NCBI RefSeq assembly: GCF_020171985.1
Contig: NZ_JAIVAL010000007.1
Span: 62,001 to 126,000 of the forward strand
Direction: 5' to 3'
DNA: 64,000 bases
Origin: Halobacillus halophilus
Lineage (GTDB): Bacteria > Bacillota > Bacilli > Bacillales > Halobacillaceae
Part shown: positions 33,824-41,634 of the stretch, piece after piece
Numbering within the stretch: position 1 is the stretch's first letter
Layout of the letters: each line of letters starts with the position of its first letter
Notes under the pieces: generated by a model
Seen by the model: the letters and a program-made list of their open reading frames with translations, nothing else
Databases searched by the model: none
Told to the model about the DNA's origin: nothing
Position numbers and translations under genes: made by a program

Positions 33824-34048
33824 ATGCCTTTAATAATAATTTTCATATATTTGGTTATTGCTTTTGTCATCGTTTTTGGTATTCTATCCATTATGAAATA
33901 CGTTAGATCAAGAAAAGCATCAAAAGAAGATTTGGTGGATCGTGTTAGCAGCCTAAAAACAAAATTCTTTAAAGAATTGATAAAATACGAGAACATTAGT
34001 TTAAAGATAAGACCCCTTTTGTTTAAGATTCGATTTCGAGATATCTAA
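33824..34048 (+). CDS. Small membrane protein whose 3' end is made of repeat DNA
   Basis: One long hydrophobic helix (IIIFIYLVIAFVIVFGILSI) and a charged tail (RSRKASKEDLVDRVSSLK). The last fifteen or so codons (IRPLLFKIRFRDI and stop) come from a copy of the dispersed repeat, which seems to have replaced the original end. ATG 33824 has only AGGA upstream. The frame is open back to an ATT at 33800 (reading EWPLQEL before the ATG), just after AAGGAG, but that spacing is only 3 bases. Confidence 0.55.
   Translation: MPLIIIFIYLVIAFVIVFGILSIMKYVRSRKASKEDLVDRVSSLKTKFFKELIKYENISLKIRPLLFKIRFRDI
34008..34048 (+). repeat. Dispersed intergenic repeat, copy 9
   Basis: AGACCCCTTTTGTT then TAAGATTCGATTTCGAGATA and TCTAA. 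It provides the stop codon of the 33824 gene and lies 32 bases beyond the stop of the minus-strand Nudix gene. Confidence 0.85.
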
Positions 34049-34080
34049 AGTGATATCCATTTATTGCTCTTTACAATAGA

Positions 34081-34572
34081 CTAAGTTGGGTTTATAGCAA
34101 AATCTAATATCTCTTGGTGTAATTCATTCCAATCATGATAATATCTCTTGAACTCATTTGGATTTATAAATTTTCTTTCGTTCGATTCGTACTTGGCTTG
34201 AAAGGTATGTATTCGTTCAATATCCATACGATAAAAAACTTGATAACCTACTTTAGGATAGAGGCTATCTTCATTCCAGTTTGGGTTTTCATTGTGGTCA
34301 ACTACAATAAACCCTAAAGGAAAGCACCTCCCGGAAATGTATCCTTCTTCATACGCCTCGCGCTTCATACATTCTTCGGGAGATTCTTGAAATTCAATAT
34401 GTCCTCCTGGGAAATCCCACCCTCTATGATTTAAATTTACTAATAGTAATTGATTATCTTTAAAACAAAATCCATGCACACTTGTAATAAGACTTATCGG
34501 AGGAAGCTTTTTATCACGCTGCCAAGTTAACTTAATTTTCGCTCCTCCCCAATGAACGTATTTCGTTGTCAT
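34081..34572 (-). CDS. Nudix hydrolase
   Basis: Hydrolyses a nucleoside diphosphate linked to another group. The Nudix box GGHIEFQESPEECMKREA-YEEG (G-x5-E-x7-R-E-x2-E-E-x-G) spans about residues 53-76. 163 aa. ATG after AGGAGAG. A repeat copy follows the stop. The substrate is unknown. Confidence 0.9.
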   Translation of the reverse strand: MTTKYVHWGGAKIKLTWQRDKKLPPISLITSVHGFCFKDNQLLLVNLNHRGWDFPGGHIEFQESPEECMKREAYEEGYISGRCFPLGFIVVDHNENPNWNEDSLYPKVGYQVFYRMDIERIHTFQAKYESNERKFINPNEFKRYYHDWNELHQEILDFAINPT

Positions 34573-34627
34573 TTACTACTCTCCTTTACCCATTGTCGTG
34601 AAAAATAGATGTAAACTGTATTAAAGA

Positions 34628-34667
34628 ATTGCCTCCTTTTATGTAAGACTCGAATTCGAGATATCTT
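34628..34667 (+). repeat. Dispersed intergenic repeat, copy 10
   Basis: TTGCCTCCTTTTATG then TAAGACTCGAATTCGAGATA and TCTTA, containing the perfect palindrome CTCGAATTCGAG. It lies 53 bases after the stop of the minus-strand RDD gene. Confidence 0.88.
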
Positions 34668-34719
34668 ATACTGCTCTTTTACTTTAGCACCCTATAGATT
34701 CAGTTCCATCACTCATAAT

Positions 34720-35145
34720 TTAGTCCCGGATTGGCGGGGATGTTGTCACATATGTTTGCGCAATAAAGTCGTGAATCGCACGTTTATCCTCTCTTACTCC
34801 TATCATAAAAGCACTTATAATCAATCCAATTCCTAATGTAAGAGCATAGGCAACTCCTGCTACTATAACCCTTAATACCATTGTACCAACCCCAACTTTT
34901 CTCCCGTCAATTCTTACGATACGATTGCCTGCCATTCTTCTCCCTAACGTGTAACCAGACCATAAAACAGGTAATAACACAGTATAAACTAATCCTAAAA
35001 TATCAGTAGGATAGGAGTTTTCACCATCATAAAATACTCCATATAGAAAGTAAGAGATAATTCCTGTTACCAAAAATATAATAATAAAATCTAAAACACT
35101 TGCTAAAAACCTGTTCCTAAAACCAGCTGGATAAGTAACTTCCAT
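34720..35145 (-). CDS. RDD family membrane protein
   Basis: 141 residues with three membrane segments. The RDD signature appears as AGFRNRFLASVLDFIII near the start, with LGRRMAGNRIVRIDG in the middle. ATG at 35145 is preferred because AAAGG lies 9 bases upstream; an earlier ATG overlaps it. Some RDD proteins act in ion exchange, but no role can be given here. Confidence 0.85.
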   Translation of the reverse strand: MEVTYPAGFRNRFLASVLDFIIIFLVTGIISYFLYGVFYDGENSYPTDILGLVYTVLLPVLWSGYTLGRRMAGNRIVRIDGRKVGVGTMVLRVIVAGVAYALTLGIGLIISAFMIGVREDKRAIHDFIAQTYVTTSPPIRD

Positions 35146-35206
35146 ATACACCATCCTTTCATAATTTCATATTCCCAGCTTTCACACTAAAATAATAGCC
35201 ACTTTA

Positions 35207-35250
35207 CAACTAAAGCCCCCAATTCGTGAACACTCGATATCAAGATATCA
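35207..35250 (+). repeat. Dispersed intergenic repeat, copy 11
   Basis: CAACTAAAGCCCCCAATTCG then TGAACACTCGATATCAAGAT and ATCA. It overlaps the stop codon of the minus-strand gene at 35248. Confidence 0.82.
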
Positions 35251-35454
35251 CCGTGGATTTTTTCTTGAGTGTATGTACTTTTGTGTGATCATTCCTGCAT
35301 TAAAAACCGATACAATCATAATGAAATAGAAAAGTACTCGAATAGGTATGAACCTTTCCTCACCCGTAAACTCAATGAATGAGAATGAATTCATTACAAA
35401 GCAAATGGCAGCAAATAAGATTAAGACAAACTGCACTCTTATAGACTTAACCAT
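35248..35454 (-). CDS. Small two-helix membrane protein (68 aa)
   Basis: Helices at about residues 7-25 and 38-58, basic ends (VKSIRVQ and HSRKNPR). ATG after AAGGAGTGA. The last codon and stop lie in a repeat copy. Function unknown. Confidence 0.65.
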   Translation of the reverse strand: MVKSIRVQFVLILFAAICFVMNSFSFIEFTGEERFIPIRVLFYFIMIVSVFNAGMITQKYIHSRKNPR

Positions 35455-35537
35455 TATGAATATTCACTCCTTACATTTTCAGACTTTATGCCGATCCTGG
35501 ACACGTATTAATCAAGGAGGGATAGCCAAAATGCAGC

Positions 35538-35578
35538 TATTGCCCCCGATTGTGGAAGAATTGAATTCAAGATATTCT
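35538..35578 (+). repeat. Dispersed intergenic repeat, copy 12
   Basis: TTGCCCCCGATTGTG then GAAGAATTGAATTCAAGATA and TTC. It lies about 30 bases beyond the stop of the lipoprotein gene at 35609. Confidence 0.82.
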
Positions 35579-35586
35579 AATAAATC

Positions 35587-35612
35587 AAATCATCACCTAA
35601 CTGATGATTTAA
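35587..35612 (-). terminator. Terminator hairpin overlapping the lipoprotein stop codon
   Basis: Perfect 9-bp stem AAATCATCA/TGATGATTT with a 6-base loop, followed by GATTTATT on the minus strand. Confidence 0.7.
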
Positions 35613-36019
35613 TCTAATTGTATGTTTTCCTTCAACATCGCTCCGTCATTATTTTTCCACCTTACATTTAATGTAATGTCACTAGCAAATTCCTCAATAT
35701 CACCTATTGAACTAAGACGAGTTCCACCACTATTAGGTATCGTAATACTTTTTCCTTCCAAAGCTTCCAAAGTACCCTGACTTTCTCCAGATGGATAGGA
35801 TATATTATATTCAATCTCTTTTGGAGTATAGTCTTTCTTGAATTTTAGGTTTCCTCCAATATGGTATGTATCTTGTTCTTCTGAATTTGAAAAAACTACT
35901 TCAACATTCGCATCCCAAGATGAGGATTCACCTCGTATTATTTGCGTCTCGTCTCTTTTCTCACCAGAACAGCCAGAAAATAATAATGAAGCTAGAATAA
36001 AGAGTACAAAAAATCTAAT
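35609..36019 (-). CDS. Lipoprotein with probable ATT start (136 aa)
   Basis: The minus strand reads RFFVLFILASLLFSGCSGE, a perfect lipoprotein signal peptide with lipobox FSGC, then 117 residues of beta-rich sequence ending KNNDGAMLKENIQLD. In place of the initiator methionine is ATT (36017-36019), 7 bases after AAGGGGG. The frame upstream has no ATG, GTG or TTG near the ribosome site. A standard caller would miss the whole gene or start it far inside. Function unknown. Confidence 0.75.
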   Translation of the reverse strand: MRFFVLFILASLLFSGCSGEKRDETQIIRGESSSWDANVEVVFSNSEEQDTYHIGGNLKFKKDYTPKEIEYNISYPSGESQGTLEALEGKSITIPNSGGTRLSSIGDIEEFASDITLNVRWKNNDGAMLKENIQLD

Positions 36020-36099
36020 GATACCGCCCCCTTCAAATGTATGTATAAATCCGATATAACTTATGTACGAGATAAAACGATTTTAGTTTCAAAACTGCC

Positions 36100-36165
36100 A
36101 ATTATCTCGAAACTGAGTCTTCAACTAACCTGCCCTATAGCGAAAGACTTAGTTTCGAGATAATT
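36100..36165. repeat. Dispersed intergenic repeat, copy 13, full inverted form
   Basis: The left arm (36100-36121) and right arm (36144-36165) are complementary at 21 of 22 positions; the right arm reads AAGACTTAGTTTCGAGATAA. The loop CAACTAACCTGCCCTATA is identical to that of the 13278 copy. Such a stem would form a very stable hairpin or cruciform. Confidence 0.92.
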
Positions 36166-36205
36166 CATAATTTGCAGATTAAAATTCATTAACTAAATAC
36201 CTAAA

Positions 36206-36240
36206 AAAACACCTCAGAATATAATTCCGAGGTGTTAAAG
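36206..36240 (-). terminator. Terminator of the yhgE gene
   Basis: AACACCTC-GAAT/ATTC-GAGGTGTT hairpin with one mismatch; the minus strand continues TTTTTTTAGG. 30 bases beyond the stop. Confidence 0.88.
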
Positions 36241-36269
36241 TGTCACTTTATTTTGTTTAATCTAACTGC

Positions 36270-38477
36270 TTATGCTGCATTTTCCCTGAATAAAGGATGA
36301 CGTTTCTTAAATGATACAATAAAGTATGCCATTGTAAGGACAACAGAACCAAGTAAGAAGATCGCTAATATTCCGCTATCCTGCCACATAAGTTCGTAGT
36401 TTCCTTCTGATACCACAGCTTTCAAACCTTCTACGGAGTAAGTCATTGGTAGAATAGGGTTCAGAATTTGTAGTGGTGCTGGGATAAGTTCTAACGGGAA
36501 CGTTCCCGCACTGGTGGTAAGCTGCATAATTAAGATTAAGATGCCAATGAAGCGTCCTGGATCTCCAAGAGTAGTCACCAGCAATTGAATAATGCCCATA
36601 AACGTTAAGCTTGTGATGACACTAAATAAATAGAAATAAAGTACGCTTTCCACTTCTAACCCTAGACCATACAAAATAACACTACACGCTACAATCGCTT
36701 GAACTATCCCCGCTCCTACGAGTACACCGAATTTAGCGAAGAACCAGCTCCTCGCATTTTTAGGTGCTGCTACTGGATTGCGGACTGGAAAAACAATAGT
36801 AATGAGGAGGGCACCCACAAATAGTCCAAGAGACAGGAAGTAAGGTGTAAAACCAGTTCCGTAGTTTGGTACCTCGTTCACACTGTTTGTATCCAAATCC
36901 ACGGGTTTCGCGAACATCTCCTCTGTTTTCTCTGAAGTCTGAACATTATTTGCGTTTGAACTTGCCTCAGATAAATTGCTTTCGAATTCCGACGTTCCAG
37001 AAGTCAGCTCATTTGTTCCTTCAGAGAGATCTCCCGCTCCCTTAGCCAATTCTTGAGAACCATCTGTTAGTTGTTTGGAACCGGAAGAAAGCTGATCCGT
37101 CCCGGTCTCCATTTCTGCGGCACCTTCTGCTAGGTTCGTTGCTCCTTCTGCGGCGCTACCCAGGTTTTGATCAAAAGTCTGCATGCCTGAAAGTAACTGT
37201 TCTTCTCCTTCAGCAAGCGATGAGGCTCCATTATAAAGATTCGTTTGTGCAGTGTTGAGTTCTTCCGCTCCTTGATGCAGCCTGCTATGGGCATCGGATA
37301 AGGAAGCCACTTTATCAGGCATAGATTGGGTTTCTTCCACCATTTGAGCGGAACCTTGGGCCAGGTCAGAGGATGCCCCTGCTAATTTGCTCGCGCCTTC
37401 ATTTAATTGAGCAAGTTGGGCCTGGATTTTCTGCTGTTGTTCCTTAGGAAGCTGTGCAATTACGGGGGCTAAATTCTCTTTCAAACGACTCATACCATCT
37501 GAAAGAGAAGACGCCGAATCACTAACTTGGTTCGTACCATCTTCCATACTTTTTAGAGATGATACTAGTTGTTGGGAGGATTCAGTTAATCCGCTGGATT
37601 GTTGTGCGAGTTCTCCTAATCCTTGCTCTAATTGAGACGCCCCTTCTTTGGATTGGGAAAGTCCCTGTTGTAATTGATCAGCTCCATCTTTCGATTGAGA
37701 GGCTCCATCCAGAAGCTGGCTGTACCCCTCATCTAAAGAGCCCAGGCCATCTGAAAGATCATTTGCCCCAGAAGTGACTTGAGAAGCTCCTTCTTGCAGG
37801 TCTTGCGCTCCGTTCTTTAATTCACTTTGTTTGTCGGTAAAGGTATGGAGCTTATCTTCAAGTGTCGCCGCTCCACTGTCCAGCTCCTCCGCCCCTGCAT
37901 TAAGATCTTCTGCTTTTGAACTAGCGTCTGCCAGTCCTGCTTTTAATTCATCAAATTTCGTGAACATAGCCCTGGCATAGGTTTTCGTCATTTCATCAGC
38001 CAGCTCAGCCTTCATTTGTTCTGTAGCAGATTCCCCTATTTGAGCGGAAAGGAAGTTGAACCCTTCGTTGGGTACATATTTCAACTGGAGTTTCTTCGGA
38101 TTGTCATCTAAGATCGTTGTCGCCGATGACGAGAAGTTTTCCGGAATCTCTACAAGCATATAAAACTCATGATTGCTTAGCCCTTCATATCCTTCTTCTT
38201 TAGAAACCAATTCATATTTGAAATCTCCACTGTCCTCCAGATTATCAACAAATTCCTTGCCTACATCCAGTTTTCTATCATTAAATTGTGCGCCTTCGTC
38301 AGAGTTAACGATGGCGACAGGCAGTTGATCCATACTTCCGTAAGGATTCCAAAAAGCCCATAAGAACATCCCACTATAGATCAGCGGAATAAGTAAAACC
38401 GCAATAAATGATATAAATACTTTTCGATTTTTTCCGATGTGCTTCAATTCAGCCAGCCATAATTTAAAGGCATTCAT
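36270..38477 (-). CDS. yhgE: YhgE/Pip-type membrane protein (phage infection protein-like)
   Basis: 735 aa. One N-terminal membrane helix (about 18-38), a periplasm-side domain, a long helical region (about 180-520) built of repeats of the type LxxGAxxLxxG, then five or six C-terminal helices of the ABC-2 permease type. This is the YhgE/Pip architecture, related to EsaA of type VII secretion and to the lactococcal phage receptor Pip. Its TetR regulator is just upstream, with matching operators. No ESX genes are in the window. Role in B. subtilis is unclear. Confidence 0.9.
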   Translation of the reverse strand: MNAFKLWLAELKHIGKNRKVFISFIAVLLIPLIYSGMFLWAFWNPYGSMDQLPVAIVNSDEGAQFNDRKLDVGKEFVDNLEDSGDFKYELVSKEEGYEGLSNHEFYMLVEIPENFSSSATTILDDNPKKLQLKYVPNEGFNFLSAQIGESATEQMKAELADEMTKTYARAMFTKFDELKAGLADASSKAEDLNAGAEELDSGAATLEDKLHTFTDKQSELKNGAQDLQEGASQVTSGANDLSDGLGSLDEGYSQLLDGASQSKDGADQLQQGLSQSKEGASQLEQGLGELAQQSSGLTESSQQLVSSLKSMEDGTNQVSDSASSLSDGMSRLKENLAPVIAQLPKEQQQKIQAQLAQLNEGASKLAGASSDLAQGSAQMVEETQSMPDKVASLSDAHSRLHQGAEELNTAQTNLYNGASSLAEGEEQLLSGMQTFDQNLGSAAEGATNLAEGAAEMETGTDQLSSGSKQLTDGSQELAKGAGDLSEGTNELTSGTSEFESNLSEASSNANNVQTSEKTEEMFAKPVDLDTNSVNEVPNYGTGFTPYFLSLGLFVGALLITIVFPVRNPVAAPKNARSWFFAKFGVLVGAGIVQAIVACSVILYGLGLEVESVLYFYLFSVITSLTFMGIIQLLVTTLGDPGRFIGILILIMQLTTSAGTFPLELIPAPLQILNPILPMTYSVEGLKAVVSEGNYELMWQDSGILAIFLLGSVVLTMAYFIVSFKKRHPLFRENAA

Positions 38478-38503
38478 GTAAAAGCTCTCCTTTCAAATAA
38501 CAA

Positions 38504-38528
38504 ATGACTAAATTGTTCATTTGGTCAT
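38504..38528 (-). promoter_or_regulatory. TetR-type operator before yhgE
   Basis: ATGACTAAAT-TGTTC-ATTTGGTCAT, arms complementary at 9 of 10 positions. It lies 27 bases upstream of the yhgE start. A related sequence lies before the regulator gene itself (39139-39163). Confidence 0.8.
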
Positions 38529-38551
38529 ATTAATGAAAAAGAAAAGGATCA

Positions 38552-39127
38552 TCAAGATGGCGATAACCCTTTAAATACGTATTCATCAAATAAGTGTAAA
38601 ATGGTTCGTTCTTCTAACGGTTCATGCCGCTCTTCCCAATCAATGATAAATGCTGTGTACAGCTTCAGCATCATATAGGCCGTCATCTCGGGATCACATG
38701 GCCGTATATCTCCGGCTGCTACAGCATTTTCAATTTTTTCACGAAGATATCCTGTAATAAGACCTTCCACATTGAGGAGAGCTTCCTGTACAGCAGGTGT
38801 CCCCATTTCTTTGGCTTCTTGTACCATCTGAACCATCAGTTGATGGCGGCGACGATACTGCAATAATTCGTAGAGGGCTAGATGCACGTTTTCTTTTAGC
38901 GATTTGTTATCCTCAATAACGGATTCAGCCTGGTTTTTCATTTCAAGCAATAAGTTTGAAATAATTTCTTGAAAAAGTTGTTCCTTATTCTTAAAAAAAT
39001 TGTAGATAGTGCCTTTCCCAACATTTGCGGCTTTAGCAACGTGATCAATAGTAGTCGCTTTATACCCAAACGTAGCAAACGATTGGTTTGCAGCTTGCAG
39101 AATCTGAGTTTTTCTATCTGAGGACAT
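38552..39127 (-). CDS. TetR/AcrR family regulator (YhgD-like)
   Basis: 191 aa with the N-terminal HTH (FATFGYKATTIDHVAKAANV then GKGTIYNFFKNKEQLF) and a ligand-binding helical domain. ATG at 39127 is preferred since AGGAGGCGG lies just upstream, inside the reading from 39145. It is 74 bases upstream of yhgE on the same strand. Similar dyads precede both genes, so it likely represses itself and yhgE. Confidence 0.88.
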   Translation of the reverse strand: MSSDRKTQILQAANQSFATFGYKATTIDHVAKAANVGKGTIYNFFKNKEQLFQEIISNLLLEMKNQAESVIEDNKSLKENVHLALYELLQYRRRHQLMVQMVQEAKEMGTPAVQEALLNVEGLITGYLREKIENAVAAGDIRPCDPEMTAYMMLKLYTAFIIDWEERHEPLEERTILHLFDEYVFKGLSPS

Positions 39128-39138
39128 TTTCCGCCTCC

Positions 39139-39163
39139 TGACCATTTGAACGATTTAGTCATT
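39139..39163 (-). promoter_or_regulatory. TetR-type operator before its own gene
   Basis: TGACCATTT-GAACG-ATTTAGTCA, a weaker dyad sharing ATTTAGTCA and TGACC with the site at 38504-38528. Located 12 bases upstream of the regulator's start. Confidence 0.65.
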
Positions 39164-39349
39164 TCGTCTATTGCCTATTATACACATTTTTACGTTTCCT
39201 TCAAGATAGAAATTCAAAAAAATTATAGTTGGCCTCTTGGTCTGCCAAACATATGGTTTTCATTCATTTTACCAGAAACGGGAGTCACAGTATCCATCTC
39301 CTGTCCTCGCCCTGCGTTTCACCGTTTGCTTCTAAAGGGGCAGTGACTA

Positions 39350-39386
39350 AAAAACCCACACACTAACGTACAGTGTGTGGGTTTAA
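39350..39386 (-). terminator. Terminator of the LTA synthase gene
   Basis: Perfect 13-bp stem AAACCCACACACT/AGTGTGTGGGTTT, T/A tracts on both sides, just after the stop at 39393. Confidence 0.9.
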
Positions 39387-39392
39387 TAGAAC

Positions 39393-41285
39393 TTATTGTT
39401 TGTTTTCTTCTTTTTCGCTATCTAGAAACTTTAATAAGTCCCCGTAAACGACTTTATCGGAATAATTAAGTTCTGTCTCGGCTTTCTCTTTCAGTGGAGC
39501 ACAGGTCTTCGAGTCGATCTCTTCTCCTGTCGATTTGTCATAACAGAGATCTCCTTCATCCGAATAGACATATTCATCGGTTACGACACTGCCGTCTCGG
39601 AAAATGGTTGCATTTTCTCGATCTTTCTTAAATAGATCTGTTCCAAATTGAACGTCATTTTCCTGCTCTATTCCTAGTAAATGAAGAATAGTAGGTTTTA
39701 AGTCAATTTGACCGCCTACGGTGTCCATTTGTTTCCCTTCCATTCCTGGAATATGAATGATCAAAGGTACTTTCTGCAATTGAATGTGTTCAAATGGGCG
39801 TATTTCTTTGCCTAGAATTTCACTCATGGCTTCGTTGTGGTTTTCAGAAATTCCGTAGTGGTCCCCGTATAACACGAAGATTGTATCTTCATATTCCCCC
39901 TGCTCTTTCATCATCTGGAAGAACTTCTTAATGGATTCATCTTCGTAGCGAACCGTTTGGAAATAACGGTCAACAGATCCATCACCCGTTTCGGCGGGCT
40001 CGATCATTTCCATATTTTCATTGTTTGTAATATATGGATAGTGGTTCGTCATGGTTAAGAATTTCGCGTAATACGGCTGGTCTAATCCTTTTAGTTTTGG
40101 CATGGACTGCTCAAAGAATGGAATGTCCTTTAATCCGTAGTTCACAGAGTTTTCATCCGTTACATTATATTCTCGTTTTGAGAAGTAATGGTCATATCCA
40201 AGGCTCTGGTACATAACATCACGGTTCCAGAAGCTTGCATGGTTACCATGGAAGCTTACGGGAGTGTAGCCGTTTCCTTTCAGAATTTCGGGTGTAGCGT
40301 TGAACTCATTACTTGCATTGGTTGTAAATACAGCTCCGCGCGGGAGTCCGTATAAAGAGTTATCAATGATGAATTCTGAATCAGAGGTCTTTCCTTGACC
40401 TGTATTGTGATAGAAATTATCAAAATAGAAACTATCCTCTTTAAGGTCGTTCAGGAATGGCGTAATCTCCTGGTCGTGTAACTTTCGGTCAATTACAAAA
40501 TTCTGAGTGGATTCCAGGGAAACAAGTACTACGTTCTTCCCTTTTGCTTTCCCGAAGTACTCTCCGTGAGCTCCCATTTTACCTTGCTGGGAGTTAACGT
40601 AGTTAAGTACCTCGCTCAATTCGTTACTATCCGCTAAGACACGGCGGGAAGAGGTTTTTGCAGTCATAACCGTATCGTAAACATGATAGTTGTAGATGCC
40701 AAGCAGCTTGACAAGCTTCGCACGGTCAAACGTTCTAACGAGAAGCTGCGGCCGCTCCATTTCCGCAAGGCTTACGTTAACCGCCGCAAATCCAAGGGAA
40801 GCAGCGAAAATCATCGCTACGGTTCGCTTGCGGAATGTAATCGTCGGCTTAGTTTTCTTCACAACGAGCCAGGTAATTAATACGACAATATCAATCCAGT
40901 AAAGAAAGTCAATCGGCTGTATCAGGGCTTTAGCACTTCCCCCAAGATCACCGAAGTTCTTATACTGCATTAAGACCGGCAGGGTAATGAAATCGTTGAA
41001 GAACCGGTAATACACGACGTTTGCATAAAGAGTGAAAGATAATAGGAAATAAATGGTCATAAAGGCTTTGTTTCGTCTTTTCGGTGAAAAGAAAAGAGAA
41101 AGTCCCAGGAAAAATAGTAATGAACTTACTGGCGTAATAATGAGAATAAATTGTTGGATGCCGTTTTCAATATCTAAGGTAAATGAAGTTTGCAGAGCGT
41201 AGTACGTCTTTGCCCAAAGAAAAAAAGCAGCAATGACAAAGAAAAACCAGCCCTTCGTTAATAAATTTTCTTTTTGGTTAAACAT
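39393..41285 (-). CDS. Lipoteichoic acid synthase family protein
   Basis: Five membrane helices (residues 12-28, 45-65, 74-94, 125-143 and 155-172) then an extracellular sulfatase-like domain. The nucleophile is Thr300 in NTGQGKTSDSEF, and metal ligands include the Glu in SLEST (258) and YGDHYG. It polymerises glycerol phosphate from phosphatidylglycerol onto a lipid anchor. 630 aa, normal for LtaS. Bacilli have several paralogues (LtaS, YfnI, YqgS, YvgJ), so the exact one is not assigned. Confidence 0.9.
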   Translation of the reverse strand: MFNQKENLLTKGWFFFVIAAFFLWAKTYYALQTSFTLDIENGIQQFILIITPVSSLLFFLGLSLFFSPKRRNKAFMTIYFLLSFTLYANVVYYRFFNDFITLPVLMQYKNFGDLGGSAKALIQPIDFLYWIDIVVLITWLVVKKTKPTITFRKRTVAMIFAASLGFAAVNVSLAEMERPQLLVRTFDRAKLVKLLGIYNYHVYDTVMTAKTSSRRVLADSNELSEVLNYVNSQQGKMGAHGEYFGKAKGKNVVLVSLESTQNFVIDRKLHDQEITPFLNDLKEDSFYFDNFYHNTGQGKTSDSEFIIDNSLYGLPRGAVFTTNASNEFNATPEILKGNGYTPVSFHGNHASFWNRDVMYQSLGYDHYFSKREYNVTDENSVNYGLKDIPFFEQSMPKLKGLDQPYYAKFLTMTNHYPYITNNENMEMIEPAETGDGSVDRYFQTVRYEDESIKKFFQMMKEQGEYEDTIFVLYGDHYGISENHNEAMSEILGKEIRPFEHIQLQKVPLIIHIPGMEGKQMDTVGGQIDLKPTILHLLGIEQENDVQFGTDLFKKDRENATIFRDGSVVTDEYVYSDEGDLCYDKSTGEEIDSKTCAPLKEKAETELNYSDKVVYGDLLKFLDSEKEENKQ

Positions 41286-41634
41286 GATTAACCTCCTGAT
41301 CTACTTATTGGCAGGTGAAATATTAATATAATTTAACAGAGGATTTAGACAAAGTAAACTACATAAAGGTCTCGAATTGTTAAAGATTTGTTACAATGTA
41401 AACTTCGTTTTTTACGGCATGCTTGATGGCTATACAGCTAATAGATGAAACTAGGACCCCTTATGAAAGGATTATGATGGTTGACCAGAAATCTTTCATC
41501 CTTGTACCAGGGGGGATTCAGCATTCTTTCTTGTATAAGCATTTTGCAACCTCTACCCGCTCACTTATAACCCCAGGGATTTTTCTGCATATCCTGATAT
41601 GGAGAAATTCATAACCGGGTTAGGAGGCGTCAGA
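41286..41634. other. Divergent intergenic region before the staygreen gene
   Basis: Only promoters are expected here. No operator or RNA element recognised. Short open frames here lack ribosome sites. Confidence 0.4.

Noticed and set aside
34008-36165. The repeats as integron attC sites
   Set aside because: The attC core boxes (GTTRRRY and its complement) are not found at the ends, and no integron integrase is present. The cassette-like layout is kept only as a question.
8860-36165. The repeats as a CRISPR array
   Set aside because: Copies are kilobases apart, have no regular spacers, and no cas genes are in the window.
37000-37950. Repetitive coding pattern inside yhgE as a DNA repeat or tandem array
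   Set aside because: It reflects the LxxGAxxLxxG protein repeat normal for YhgE/Pip proteins.
41423-41614. Plus-strand open frame of 63 codons before the staygreen gene
   Set aside because: No ribosome site and no protein-like pattern; it overlaps the promoter region.
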